A stretch of DNA of 64,000 nucleotides. Origin: Taenia hydatigena. Lineage: Eukaryota; Platyhelminthes; Cestoda; Cyclophyllidea; Taeniidae. Positions 1-14,998 of the stretch are shown here, in pieces. Where the stretch lies: the NCBI GenBank assembly GCA_036345935.2, contig JADWOT020001165.1, forward strand, positions 106,001-170,000. Reading direction: 5' to 3'. The notes beneath the pieces are model-generated. The model was not told the origin of the DNA. It ran no database searches and worked only from the letters and a program-made list of their open reading frames with translations. The translations under genes were made by a program, and so were the position numbers. Positions within the stretch are counted from its first letter, which is position 1; each line of letters opens with the position of its first letter.

Positions 1-3000
1 ATTTGGTGCATCTTATTTGCACCTAAAACTAAAGGAGTCAACGCCTCACTTCGTTGCAATGATTATCTTGCTTATTCTTCTCTACTAACTGGTGAGAATC
101 CCAAAAGTCGAGGCTGCAAGAGTCAATGGAATTACGGTAATTACATACAGCCCTTTCTGCCTGACTGGACAACAGCACGAAAAGGGTTTTCGAATCATAC
201 AGAAAATGACACTACGTCTTCTAAACTGCAATTCTCATTCTGTTTAAAATCATCATGAACTGCAACAGGGAGCTGATGAGGTCATGATGGCCTGAAAATT
301 GAGTCTGTTTGTCACTCAGAACTAGCGAAGTGGGGATGAAAGTGGAGCAGCAACGAGCGGTTAAGCGCAATATGACATCTGGTGGCATGTAGAAGGCGGA
401 TCCAAATGCCGAAACTCGGTGGAGTGACCAAAAATGATGCGATTGGAGGCGTTCTTGTACGAGATATAGCTATCATGCTCCCACTGGCCTTATGAAAAAT
501 AGATATGCGCTGTCCCTTTGCATTAGGCAATTGACCTGAGTAAACGCCTTTACTGAGGAAGGACTAAGTTCTGACCCTATCTTAGTTTTTAGCTAAATTC
601 GTTAGTCTCCTCAACGCAGCGTAGAGCAATCTGATAATAATGGATTTTATCCCCATCTCACTGTTAATACAGGGAATTTTACATGAAACATTTACTTTGA
701 TTTTATGGATTAAATCACATCTCACAACTCTAGACAGACTGGTAGCTCTGAAAAGTCATTTAAGGCTGCCTCTTGGCCTCTTTAAAAACCCGATAACTCC
801 TTGTCAAGTCTTCCGAAGCACAACAATAATCTTTTCTTGTCATCAAGCATGGCAGATGGACCATTCGTTAACAGTAGAAAAATCATTCAAGCTTTTTAAC
901 CTCCGATTCTCACTCATCCTTGGGCGCATTTCTGCGATTTGCTGCATGAGAATCGCAAGGCAGCCGTTGTGACGCAGTTTTAGTCAGTGTAAAATTGGTG
1001 TGAACCACTCCTCTATGCATGCATGCAGCCTCTTAATTCCACTTGCTTTTGTGTGACGTTACCTAAAAGTGCATTATATTAAATAGTAAGCAGAGATTAT
1101 CGCGGCAAAGATCTGGCTGAAAAGGATGTGTCCTGACTTCATAATTTGCTCCTCATCTTTTGATTTGACCTGACCAAGGCTCATGTTTAATTTCGTAAAT
1201 TACTATACAGAACACTTGAACACATGAAATACTTCGTGAGCATTTGAGCGGCGTTTGCCTTCCTTAGGTCTAAATCCTTTAATGCCAACTGTGAAGAAGC
1301 TTCTTGTTCTCGTCATTCAGTCTCAAAATAATGCGCTACGCATATTACTTAAGACTTTCAGCCACTACACCGGCTTCCTTAACGCCGAATATGCTCCAAT
1401 TCGCATCAATAAATGTCAAGAACCGCCGTTTATTGTCTTAGGTGATGACTACTTCGTCAAATCTCTGCAGCGATAGTCGTATTTATTTAACCATCTACTT
1501 TGCGGTAGCTTTGCATACTGAGGCATGCAATTTAATCCTACTGCCATTTGCACACCTTCTTTTCAAGTTTACTAACAGCATTGAGCATTGATGCCTACTT
1601 GAGGAGTGTTGATGCACTGTCAGTCAACAACAATTTTTTCATGCAGTAAAGCTTTTGAACCTTTGGTTTGAATTAACATCTCTTTACTTGACGCGCAAGA
1701 AAGCTAAAGCCATACCAAGGAGACAATAATAAGTCCAAGATCATGGCCATTTAGCGTAACACCAATGGCTGAAAGCAGTGATCACTAGGAAGACCAGTCC
1801 TTCATTTAATGAATGCCAGTGTGTGGATAGCTGACTGATTGAACCCACACACTGCAACCCACTTCTCGATTTCTCTAGGGGATGATGTTTACAAGGTTCA
1901 TTCTCAACCTAACAAACAACTGCTACATGCTGTTAACAAGTCATTCTCTGCTCCTAGTACGCTCTGCTATGGCATTGAAGCCTAATAGCGTCCTGCGCAC
2001 TTAGATTCGTCGCTCCTAAGGTTAGGACTGGATTTACTACAAAGGATAAACACACCATTTGGTGCCTCTGCAAGACTAGTAAGAGTAAGCTATCATTCAA
2101 AGTTGCAAATACTTAGTTAGAGATGTGCAAACTGTAACAGGGCAGTAACTCACATTGCTTTAAATAAGATAGTTTTACTTGTTTTAAACTGTGCATATAG
2201 GAATAATTTTAATGCAAGTAGCAGACCGACCACGATGGCAGCAATCTTCTATTTAAGGAAATGGAGAGGGAAATTATGAAAATTAATGGCAACTGCATAC
2301 AAATAAACATTGAGCTACATGCAAGAGGGAGGTCCCTGTCTAACCGAGATTCTTGGGATGAAACAAAAGAAAATATAGATTAATTTTCTTAACGGAAATA
2401 GTGATGGCTTGCACGCATACACAGACACAGGGAAGCATTTTATATGGTTGGTGCAACACAGTGGTGCGCGGTGTTTGGGAATACGTCTACATCTAGAAGG
2501 TATCTGCCGTCTACTTGTGATCAAACTGCGTATCATTCAACAATGTCTACGTAGTCCCGTCTGCAGCGCATGCGCATCTGTGCACAGACCCTCTTCCCAT
2601 TTCTTCATTGTCGCATTATCCCGACTAGACAGACAATATACTGGATTATTTTCGAGGTAAACAGTTATTAAGCAGCATTTATGCTTGCCGTAGGTAAACT
2701 AAGTAATGAAATGCGATCTGAAGCATAAACTTTAATGAAATTATGGAACATAGACATAGCTGCTTGGCTATTACCGTATTGAAATTATCCGTAACAGTTT
2801 CATGCAAGGTGACGACTCAAAACAGATTGTCAATTGACTGCGATCTAATGATGATTTTAGTTCTTACCTATTACTGCACGTTGCAAGAATTAGTGAATTA
2901 TGTCGTGAATAGAAGCCGATGCATTCTGCGAGTGGTTTTAGAGCTTAATTAGTCGAAAAATCTTTATGTATTCTTCCATCTGCACGCATGTTTACACGCG

Positions 3001-4118
3001 GTCTTAAGCACAATCCATTTTAAGTCAATTTGTGTGATTCGCTTTTAATCTAAGCTCTCAGTGCTCCATTGCAATTATTTTCAGTGGTCTTGTATACAAA
3101 TCATCGCTTAGGTGCAGAACGGCAAGAAGGACAGCCGTTAATTCAGGTGATGCTATTACAGAACAAAGGAGTTCTAAGTGTAGCCAAATCAGCAAGGCCC
3201 TACTGCGAGATGAGATGGCCAGTGTGTTGAAAATTTGGCTTTTTCGGTGCAAAATGATTTTATCCATCGCAAATTTTTGTGTCTGCTACTACCGATTTAT
3301 ATCTACTGCAGTACTTCAACTAACGTAAACTACAGCCGAGAAGGGATGGTAATGCTTCTAAACAACCATTTAAATTGGTTTGTTTGTTCGCCTGCAAAGG
3401 TTTTACCTTTACTTTCCGAGAAGCTCGAAAACAAGTTTTACAAATGTGTAGGATATTAGTCTACTTTCAGCGTGACCTCTTGTTGCAACATCGTTAAAGG
3501 CTCAGTGCACTAGAATGTAGCATTCCAAATATTGCCGATTTTTGGGCAATTAAAGGGTCGAAAACTACATCCAATTTAGGCATGGTCTCAATGCATGACT
3601 TGCTCGCACAAATCCAAAGGGGTAAATGTCGTAAACCCTGTTATTTGGAACAAAGAATTGCACCCTTGGGGAAAATATTCAAGAGGCCGTGAATATAACT
3701 AGCACGCAATGCAGCCAAAAAGAAAGTTAAAGCCCTTGCCCCTATAGTCGCACTTATTGGATTTCTCATTGTATTGCCACGCAGTGGGTGCCATGAAGCC
3801 CAATCGCTGCACACTCGATGGTGAGGTAAATTACCCGCAAACGAGAAAGCATTTGACGCTAATAGGCTGATTTCACTTAACGAAATTCCTACCCGAAAAT
3901 AACCGAAGTGGATTTAGTGGTTTGGTACAGCTCAATGTCAGCCCATGCTCTGCTGTCTGTACATAGGCAAAGGTAGTCACTATTCACTAGAATGCTTGCC
4001 TGATTTCTCACCAGCTATAGCGTTTAAGCTTGGTCAGTCACTTACGATTTTACAGACTATGCATCCTTAGAGACCAGCGGACAGGAGTTTCGGGCTAAAA
4101 GGACAATAATCACGAGGG

Positions 4119-4394
4119 TCACACGAACTGGTTAGAGACAAGGCGACTAGCATATAAGGTAGCACTATTGAGCACGTCAGTTCCAAAGAAAGCAGAGATA
4201 GCCAAAGAAATGGAGTGAAGAAGTTGGCCATGTTCGTATCCATGAAAGAGAGCACCGTAGAGTGAGGCTGCGAAGGGTTCACAATGTGCGCATAAGTGGG
4301 CATTGTGGTCTGTGGAAAAGCTGCAATGTTGGTCGCCGTGTGCGCAGTCGTGGGGATGGTCGTAGCAATGGTGGTCAAAGGCGAACATGACCAA
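4119..4394 (-). other. Anonymous ORF with a His/Cys-rich start
   Basis: This 91-codon ORF opens with a dense run of histidines and cysteines (motifs such as DHHCYDHPHDC and HLCAHCE within the first 40 residues). A moderately hydrophobic stretch follows. Clusters like this can bind metal, but I recognise no family. A second open frame of 103 codons overlaps it on the same strand (4067-4378), so codon choice gives no clear preference. It may be chance. Confidence 0.15.
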
Positions 4395-6421
4395 GGTTGC
4401 GCTTACACTGGCACTAGTCGATGGTGCACATACCCTTCTCTATACCTCTCTCGCTTCAAACACGCTACGAATGCTATTATTCCTGACTATCGCTCGCAAT
4501 CACTTAATAAATGATTAGACACCTATACTTCAACTTACGTAATCTTTTCTTTGAGTTTTTCTTAATGAGTGTACGAGATGTATTAGCAAGTTGATAGTCC
4601 TCTAAGAGCTTTCAACTAAGTGCCCCATAAAATGAGCGGGTGAATATGTAGCCACACTCATCACTGTCTTTTTCTTATTTGAAGCAATAAACACAACCTT
4701 AATTTACATCATTTTTAAGGGAGAGCGAAAAATCCACGTATAAAATGCTGTACTTTTAACAGAGGGTAGCTTTGGGGTTTGAATGCAGTTGCATCAAAAT
4801 GTTCCCAGTTCGTCAATTTAGTGGTTTGTATGTGAAGCGACGCTACGCGCTGCTTGAAATCGCAAGAAAGGTAGTTGAAATTGAGCAAGGCCGAACAAGT
4901 TGCTGAAATCGATGTAGCACCAAGTTTACCAGATGGATCTGAACCCATGATTGTCCACTTCATTCCGAAGATGGCTTCCGCTAGCCCCTTTCTCCACCCC
5001 ATTGCAATCCTGTATGTGAATGTGGCGCAATTCTTGGGTGTGCAGGACACCTGACTATGTGGTTTTATGTTTTCATCAATTTTTAGTGTTGTGCTATCTA
5101 GCAATGGCTACTTTGACCTGCCTAAGGGATTAATTTACAAATGCCTGTCCCCACAAGCTTGACAGTGCCATTGCTTTGGCTATCACTTTGCTGAAGAAGT
5201 GGAACAGTGACCTGCCTCCTCTTTGTCTTTTTTGTTCTTAATGACCTTGCCTTCTTTGCCCTCTTGTTTGTGCTCAACTTGCGATGATTGTAGGTCTTAG
5301 TTAAAATGTAGAAGTTGCATTCTTTATCTGCCACGCAAGAACTTTTTAACAATAGCTGACATCGCACAAAATGATGTTTTCTAAATTGAATTCGTTTGCA
5401 TGGATAAATGCCATAGTATAAAGCAATGCTCACTACAGCGTTCAAGGGATTCTAATTTTTATTCCCATTTGGAAGAATTTGGAGTAATGTACGGGTGATT
5501 TAACTAAACTATATTGTCCACCGATATCAGCATAGTTTTGAGGATTATAAGCCTGCTCTGTTGCGAGAACCGTCGGTTCGCTCTTAATAATGGCTTAAAA
5601 TTGGCGAGGATGCTTATTTAGTTAATTCTTGCTTTCCTTTCCGACTTTGCAATTTCCGCTTCAACCGATAGTTTTTCCGTGATGTTCCATGAAATGTAAT
5701 AAGGTGAAGCAGAACTTAGGACAATTTCTCCTTTTCTTGTTTAAGTGAAATTGAGATCGGATCCGAATAGCATTCACTAAATGATGAGGGGCAGAATCGA
5801 ATACATCCCAATGCCAAGTCATGACTTAAGGAAATCCTGTTCCTCTCGGCAATAGACACAGCATCACCATAGGTCCAGCGGCACTTTTCACTGGTCGGGT
5901 TTTACACTGGTTGATGCGGAAGAATTCAATTTCGGCCGCTGCAGCCACATTACTATATACTATCATATCCGCACTCCAGTTCATTTTAGCGGTTTGCGCC
6001 TCCCTTTTCCATAATCTTTCTCTTTTGATTTTGAAGCGCATTCTTAAATTGAGGCAAGAAGAAAGGGTGAAGGTCAAGTAGTGCTAACGCAGGTGAATGC
6101 TTGGCTCATGGTGAGTCCCATGTCTATGTAATGAGGTAACAGTGACCTCGCATTGTCATTTACAGATGTGCGCATTTACTAAGGCGTACATATTGGTCGA
6201 TGAAATGCTCTTTTTAAGTAGCAAGCAATCCTCAACGCGCGCTCCTGTTGTGGCCCTATTTGTGCGATGCTGGAGTCAAAGAAACAGAATGCGGCTCAAT
6301 GGCTGACATTCCTACAAACCTTTGCTTCATCCCACCTTTGTAATCTGGCAGCTGATGAGAAAATGAGATTCAACTGTAGAAATAAAGCCGATACTGGAGA
6401 GAGGTGTCAATGTGCCTGGTA

Positions 6422-6437
6422 AAAGAAGAAGAAGAAG
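6422..6437. repeat. (AAG)n microsatellite
   Basis: A short run of about five AAG units is visible directly. It lies in DNA with no other recognised feature. Confidence 0.8.
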
Positions 6438-9400
6438 CAACACCTAGTTTGGTAGACTAATTCCTACCCATCGGAGGGACTTTAGCTCTTTTGATTAGTA
6501 TTGATTCCGCCACTTTGAAGGATCTCAGCAATGCATGTTTTTAACAATGCATTGACATTTGCTACTGTTGGTGTTTGAATCGGCTGCTAATCTTGGCTCG
6601 ACCTGAGGAATGCACAACATCAAATACCATCCTCACTCGATTCTGACGGACTGTACTAACCGACTTTTGCCAAGTTGTAGGGAAAGCTTAGTCTAAAGGT
6701 CATCATTCCTACTTGGTTCTTCATCAGACACTTGCAAAATTAAATACTTTCTTTAATGACAGAAGAATTGTAGGGCCTGATATTTTGCGAATCGCTAAGC
6801 TGTCTATAAGCTAAGGTCATTAATTGACATCTTCTTTACTGAAGTCGATTAGCTCTGCTATTCTGCCCAACCAGCAAGAAGTTCAGAGACATAGAGATAA
6901 TGATCTAGGGTAGCCTGTTTCCTCTCCTTAGTTTAGGACGTGATAAGTCTTTATATTGTGAGGCTTTCTTTTGATACAGCCCTACTACCTTGGCTATTAT
7001 ATGATTAATGGAGTATTACAGACACCCACGCAAGGGCTCAAAGTTGAGACTTTAGCGTTCTGCTCTTGTAATTTTTGTTGGCTTTGAATTCCTTTCGTGC
7101 AAGCCGAAAAGTTTAATGATTGAGAAGAAATTGATTGCCCAGGGCCTCAACAGACTTGCAGAGAAGTGCGACCTGCAGTGTAAAAACAGGCAGAATATGA
7201 AAAGGCATTTTGAAATACACAAGTAAATATAGAAGGAAAAAGCACTTATCGGACGCAGAAGCATTCATAACCCAATATTTATTATTAAAGAAAGGAAGAG
7301 ATTGGTAAAATAAAGGGACGCATTTTAGCATAGTAAGGTTCCCCTGCTCAGCAGCAGAGTTTGCAAAGTTTAAATTAGCCAATGGCATAAAGAGGGGCAG
7401 ATGATAAAGAAGTATAGAGCTTTATTCATTCGCGGTCAAATGTCCCTTGTTAGTTGCCTGAGTTAAGTGGTTACTCCTAATGCCACGGCCACCGAGGTAA
7501 TGAAAGGTAGTGTCAGGATAGAAGTGCATCTTGCCAGAACTATACTAGACATTGAATGAAATCTTGCGTAATCTACACGAGATCTTCTCCTCCTCAGCTC
7601 TCCTTCCGGGCGCAAGTCTTTTTAGATTTCATTCCGGCTTCTTCTTCTTTTTGATCTAAATATTATTTGCGTTAAAAATAAATGCAAGCATCTTACAACA
7701 AATGTGGAAAAGTAACTTGCCAAAGCCTTTAGATACGAATAGCGCTAAGGAGACTAGTAAAAACAGCAGGGGAACAAGTAATAGCCTTCAAATCGACCAT
7801 TGGCCGGAGTAGGTGAACTCAAATTGCTGTATGTGTTGACTGATACACAACTCAAAAATCAGTTGATTTTAGCTTGCGGCGGATTACACGTTTAAACTAA
7901 GAAAGTACTTTACTGCTTTTAATCCACAAATGGTGGAACAGAGAATGAGAGACAACGCATATAATTGGGCCGTGTTTCATGTTTTGCGCTTCATTAAAAT
8001 GACTTCGGTAATGTGGAGGCAGTAACATTGGCGCTTTTGCAAAATCTTCGTCGATTGCTAACAAATTCCCTTGATGTATAGCAAGAGCAAGTGCATCATT
8101 CCACATAAGGTAATTAAAAAAACAGCGGCATCTTGCGGTGATAATAGAATAAACTATCCTGCACCAAAAAGCGGCTTTTTGCTCGCGACGCATGCCATAA
8201 ATACTTCTACTGGAAGACCTCGTGTACTATTAGGATTAGTGCATAAACATCACGAGGCTCAGTTTCAGACAAAGCCGCCCCATCATCGTATAGTAGCTCA
8301 AGCGACGTAAGCATTTTTTAGCGATAAGAATTGTGAGGGCACTAACTAAACCCATTGTTAGGTTTGGTTGAAGTTTGAATGCTGCTATATAGAAAACGCT
8401 GTAAAATGTCAAGATCTGTGAGTTTCAAGACCCACTGGCGACTGACAGCAGAGTTGACCGGTTTTGTCTTTTCTATGAGCTCAAAGCCCGTGTTTCGAGA
8501 TCATTTGATTCTTTTTCAGTATCTAGTTATATGTGTTTGCATATATCTGTAAGAAGTTTGTCTAAATGGCAAACAAACCTATCAACATAAATAGGGCAGT
8601 TAAGGGGTAGAACATGAAATGACCGTCAGCTGTGATGCCTTTATTACTGATTGCATCCAGCACACAAAGATGCAGTAAAAAGTAAGTCACAGAAAACCGT
8701 TCTTTTTAAGCAGGTGGGACTAAGCACTGTGAGCACAGAGGACTAGGTAGGCGTGGTGTACAATGGTTTACCATACTCCTCATTAATTCAATGCCCTAAT
8801 AAAGCATGCAGTTAGAGCTACTTGATTGGCTTCAACGCAATTAATACTTCTCTGCAGCAGCTTTACTAATTAAAGATTAGCCATGCAATAGTGCCCATCG
8901 GAATGCGCTTGTGACAGTTCTTTACAGAAGCTCGATGTTGCAGTCAACGCTTGGACAGTTGACAGAGAATGGCGGGAGTCGGTGACATCATAGAAATTTG
9001 ACACAAAATCAATTTGAATTTAAAAGGTCTGTGGAAAAAAATTTATACATGAATGAAGAAAATAATAACAATTTTAATTTTCTGCCATATGGAGATGTAC
9101 AAGGTCCTTCATGGGTCATGAAAAGCACCAGGAGGCCAAGAAGACAGGCAGCTATTGTAATAAACACCGGAGCCATACGCCAAATGGGATGAGTTAGACT
9201 TTCCAATGCAGGGCAGTAACTACACATCTATGTCCACTTAAATTGCGTTTGTGGCGGTAGACATAGCAGTCTTGGAAATAAGGCAGATGGCACATCTATT
9301 TTGCCATATCTACGAAAGGAAAAATATTAAATCCTAATTTTTCGTTTGAGGAATCGGGTCTGCTATCCACCATGCATTTGGAGCTGGAAAGGTTCAAATA

Positions 9401-12400
9401 TGGCATATTTTCTGCTTGTGGCCATCAATTTCGTCGGTGGAACACACGCATCGCTGCAAACCATTTTGGAATGAACTTTCTTATCGTCAAATGTGTGCTT
9501 GCCAAATAGCCCAGTTAGAACAAATTATTGAAGTCCACAGCCAATTTTGGTATGGTGGAGCCATGGTTGATTCTGTCAGAATATTCTATCTATTACTGAT
9601 AGATTTGACTTGTTGCGGAGCTTTGGCGGCCCACAAAATTCAAAAAAAGATTTCACGATCCACTCCTTCCCTAAGTTGAGGTCAAAGATGATGTCACTAG
9701 CAAATATTCTGATTTAAGAGAAAATGACAGAACAATCGTTTCTATGTGAAAATTTCTCACTATCGTGAGCACTTGAAATTTGTGCTGCAAAGTAGTCCTA
9801 GCACGACTAATGACCTGTGTTAACGACCTTTGATTCGAATGGCGACTATATAGTTTCTGGTACATGTGGCTGTTAATGAACATTCTGGAGAATCATGAGA
9901 GCGGACAGAGTGGTGCTAACTGTCAGCCGCTACTTGGCGCTGCTAATCCTAAATCCGAGCCCTGTTGTGGTCCCTCTCGGAGATTGAAATACACTCCCCT
10001 AACAGATTATAAGCCCTGTAACGCTGACGATTTTTGTCGTGAATTCCTATACGGCTGCTACTGCTCCTACCAGTAACGGCCATGGCCAATGCCTTCCTGC
10101 ACCATACTCCATTGGCGATATCAACCAATGCGTTCGGTGATCGCCTAGGGGAAATGTCCGATCAAAATAAACACGAAGCATTAATGAGTCACTAAGGTCG
10201 CGAATTCCTTTTAAGGTCATGCGTGGAAGCAGTAGTTGTGATGAAAATGCAGTCATCTGTTCCATTACCGTAGAACCCCTAAACGTATGCACAGGTTCAG
10301 TCTCTTCAACAGCAAATTGAAAATGCTTGTCAGGAGATGTTGGCTGTCCCATCTATATCTATCTAGCCATATACTCATCACCGTGCGCAGCAATTCAGCC
10401 AGCGGCGGGGCAGATTTTTGCTGCAAATATAAGCGACAACGCTAAATAATCCATCAGCAAAGAAACCGTGAGAATTAATTTATAATGATTTAGTCCACTG
10501 TACTTCCACATACACCACCACTTCTCAGAGCCTTTAAATTGGATTTTGCTGCGCAAGTCCGTGACATTTATGATGCCGCATTACAACTCTCAGCAACTCT
10601 TACTGCAGCAGCCAAAGCAGGTCTCCGGTAACGCAGAAAAGGGTTCATAATTTCACCGAACTGGTTTGCGCTACCTTCAGTATCAGACGCTCTACCTAAT
10701 AGCGCGGGTAAGAAGTTACTTGCAAACCTCTGCTGGAGGCGTATTGCCCTTTTAGTCATCGCTGTCATGATATATTTTGATTCTTCAAATATCCCCAATT
10801 TGGATCGGATAATTTTACATCCTTCCCCCTTTTACCTGCCTCTTTTAAAATAAGTTTCCCGATATAATTTGTCCCTTTTGACCCGACAAGCAGCGGAAGT
10901 CATGGCCTTGTGTAAGTTTCAGCCTGCCTTTACAAGCAACCTGTTAGCCGTGAACCAGTGATAAGGGGTCTTGGAAGATCCAACCCATATGTCAACCACG
11001 TGCGGCAAAAGCGCGATGCAGTAGGCACAGTTAACCTGTCTTCTTTGTTTTGATGAGCAATAAGCGCGAGAATGTAGAATGACAATATTAGGTAGCAAAG
11101 AAATTGCTCTGGCAAGTACAGATGTCAAGTTGTTTGCCCTTAACATTTTCACTTTTCCATTGATCGCAGTGCTTCGATTTATAGGTTTTGTAAGCTACGG
11201 CAACCCTATGAGTGCGCAAAAAGCGATATGTGCGACGAATGGATATATTGTGAGAAGGAGAAGACTGTGATTTAAGCCGAAGCACTTTAAGGGTTTAAAT
11301 TATACAAGAGCTGGGTCTTCACGACTGTCATAACTACTGTCAGTGTGATTTAAATTTCTTCCTTAGAAGTAGGTAAAATGATGCATCTCACCACTAGACA
11401 TTTTTAGGCTGATTGCTGTTTGCTTTACACCCCAATTCCTTCATCCTTGCTATTTGTTAATGTGGTTCAGAAGCTTAAAAGTACTCAAGGAGCTGTGTAT
11501 TTGTTAATCTTGTTTTAGGGTTTAAAATAATTTAAAGGTTATAATTATTCCAGCACGATGTTTTGAATGATACCTCTCAGTGTTTGCATAGGTGTCGTCT
11601 GTGTGCGCGAGGTTTCACTCCTTGCCAGTGTTATATACCATTTCCCATGCTTGTGCCATTTTGTGCGCCTATTAGTTTGCGACTACTGTTACTCGTGCTT
11701 CACTATCCTCTCCTGCCTTTGTGTATGCAACGCAGCCTTTTTACACTAAGTTTGCGCATTTGCCTAGGTGCAAATTGGTTAATGCAAAGACTGTTGCATC
11801 GTACTGCCAAATTTCGACGCTCTATGAGGGTGAACTTGCCCTTGGCTAACTCACATTGCCTTCTAGTAACCAAATTTTAGCCAGTAATCAATGCGTGAGA
11901 TAGGTCAGCTCATGACAAGCCTGTAACTAGACGAGCATCATTGACTTGCTCATCGCAATTCTCAAGGTAAAGGCATTTTTTCTTCCCACTTCCCACATTT
12001 AAAAGATGGACAGGAAAATCACAGATGCTTCGACGTATATTTTAGAAAAATTCTAATCGGGCACTTATCACATCTAGATGTTTGGTTCTTAACAGAATAT
12101 TCCGCGCCGCAAAGAAGGTGCCTAGACACGCTTTTGCAAAGTTGACGCAAACATAATAACAAGGTTCGCAGCTTATTGCTTTGCAAGGCGCCTTTGCGCT
12201 CAATAGTAACATATTTAAACTTGACCACATTTCAAGACAGCATCTATATGTGCACATGGGATAATTACGGTGTAACATAACGTATGCTATAATACGGTGA
12301 GGTAAGTGGACGGTATCCACACTTGCATACGTAGCGTCCCATTAACATGTCAGTGCTACTAAATTTAAATTAACATAACTTTCATTACAAAAGTCGATAG

Positions 12401-14998
12401 CGTGAGGAAACATCAAAAATTCGCGTTCTAATGCCCTAGCTCGTACCATGTCAGACCGTATTATAAGTCCCGACTTGCTGACAATTTTATTGTTCTTGCA
12501 GTCAGACGAAGTGATTCGCACCCAAGGATGAAGAGAGCACCGAAGTTCGGGGCTTGTCTGATGGATAGCAAGAATACCTCCCTTACGCAGTGTTCAACAG
12601 GAGGGTTTTGTTGTTTTGAAGTTTCGCTATATGCATATAGGTGGAGTGATTGTCTAGAAATGACTATTTGCTGGTTCCATAAAAGTGTCAACTTGGTCCA
12701 ATATTCACCACGGACAGAAATCGTAAGAATAACAGCAGATGAGACAATAGTGCAGTCTGCAGTGGAAGGACGTCCTTCAAGTCGTTCTCGCTTTGGACCA
12801 TTTTAGTCCAACTTCTAATTCTCTGCTTCTCGGGGTTCAATTATGCACAGCCCTGGTGGTACTTTGCTGTCTTCGGAATTGAATTAGCTGACGAACCCTA
12901 AAAAATTGGGGCATAAAGCACAACAAATTTCTTGCTAACGCATTTCATCCCTGCTACTGTAGGAGCAATGTCATGAATATATAGTCTTCTGGCTAGTTTA
13001 AGCTCAAATCCAAGTTGGCTACTGCAATGCGAATGTGCAGTGCAATTAAAACCATTATATGATAACGGTTTTAATTTTATTGCAATGAATACACATGCAA
13101 TGTCCATTGCAGTGACTGCATGCGTAAGTTTATCTTAGCTACAAATCGGCATGCCTAGCATTACTTTAAGGATTGCAACACTAAAATGCGAGAATGAACT
13201 CAAATGCGGTGGATCTTTGCAGTTTTCCAAGGATTATTTAAAACCACTTTAGGATCTCTCGCAGCTCATCAGCTTTGATTTATTGCAGTTATTATAAGTG
13301 CGATGACAGAAACATCAAATAAGATTGACTATCTCGTAGTATTCCCTCAGAACCCTGGTCTCTGCAATGACCATTTGCCGTCTTTCATACTGATGGAATA
13401 GAAAAGATGGTGCGCCAAGTGCCATGGAGCAAACTTTATTAACTGGGCAAATTTGATGGGGTGGGGTTGTTAGAACGCGATCTTTTAGAAGACTTGACAG
13501 TGCTCAAGACGATGTCTCTGACGCATGCATAACATTGTTGATAATTTTATGGTTCCAAATTTTGTGGTTTTGTAGTGTTATAAAGGTCCTTCGAGAAGCG
13601 ACACGCAATTACCAGATTTGAAATGTTTTTGTGGCAGTATAATGCACCATTTTAAGTCGTGGGAATCGCCAAATTCTCTAAAGAAATTACTTATAGGACA
13701 AGCATGCTTATTCGCTAGGGTGGGAGAAACATTCGGCCATGGTTTATGAATCGCTTTGTAGCCAGCATAAAGAATTGTGTATGTCAACGAGTCGCATGTA
13801 GGTGCTAAGCAGGATGTCGATGCCAACATCTCGAGTCGAAACTACGTGGTTAATCGGATAAGGGAATAATGCATGTTGGGCATAAAATGCTGCGTTGTGC
13901 TTTGCGTAGCAAATTAAACAAGAGAAGTTGCTTACCTTAGCATGGTGTTTGCTACCCAAATTACAAACAAATAGTAGTTAGGAGAAGTTGGGTAGCATAA
14001 CCCATGGTCACTTATCCAAGTGGCCATTTTCCTTGGCATTCCATGCCTTACGAAGACAGTTACACAACTAAAATGAGAATTCTCCCGTACCTAAGCTGCC
14101 ACGAAACGCAGTCTAAAGCTTACATATAAAGAAACTTTGGGGTTTTTAGCCTCTTTAGCCATTACTGTTATGGAATGGCTGCGCAAATTTTGTGGCACAA
14201 ATAGTACTTGTAATTTTGCCTAACAGCTTTGACGGTCTTGTCTTTAGTCTAAAGCAGGCTTTTGGACGAATTTTTCTGGCTAAATATTTCCTAAACACTA
14301 TAAATTCTGATGTGGTGTGATCTTATGTGCAGGCCAAAAGCGCATCTATTCACTTGACCGTATTTAATTTGCACAGGTTCTCTATTGAATTAGAAGGTAA
14401 ATTGGCACTTTAATAGCACATTTAGCATTATACACGCTATGAGTACTGTCGTTGCGCATGTTGTTGCCCTGTCTTATCCTAGGCCGCGTGATACTTGTCA
14501 TTTCGGCCCAATAGGAGTTAGTGTGTTCAGTTCCAAGTTGCTTAATAAGATTAATGTACGAATGACATGTTGGGAAGTAATATGCTCGTTAGCGATCCAT
14601 TAAAAGCGTTCATTCGCTTTAACTCGCTCCTTTCTCAACTTATCTTATTTCAAGTTAGATACTGTCTGCCACGAGATAAGTCCTCGTGGATGCGTATGAA
14701 TGAGCCCTTTTCCTAACACGCTTTACATGCTCTCGAGTCTAGCTGTCCATTATACCCAAACCTGTATTACTTGAAAAGGTCATGCACAGAAGCCAGCTGC
14801 ATATTAAAGTCTTTTATGAGATAAATGTGGAGATCAACAGCCGCTGATATGGTTGTATCGAACAGGAGGGATTGAAGGTACCAAGAATATTCAGCGTGAA
14901 TTCATTGGTTTATCGCTTGTTTGTGGCATTAAAGAATGCTTCGGGTATAATCAGTTGTAATTGCTGGTGCGCAAAGCTGCTGATGCTGCTTCGATTAA

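Larger units (their letters stand above)
1..14990. other. Gene-poor interval, no supported gene
   Basis: I read both strands and found no ORF with a recognisable domain and no chain of exons with consistent splice phases. Anonymous ORFs of 60-130 codons occur, for example 4715-5104 and 5122-5445 on the minus strand. A cysteine-containing plus-strand ORF lies at 9864-10076, with a CC pair and a C-x-C near its end. None has family motifs. ORFs this short are expected by chance in AT-rich DNA of this length. Confidence 0.6.
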
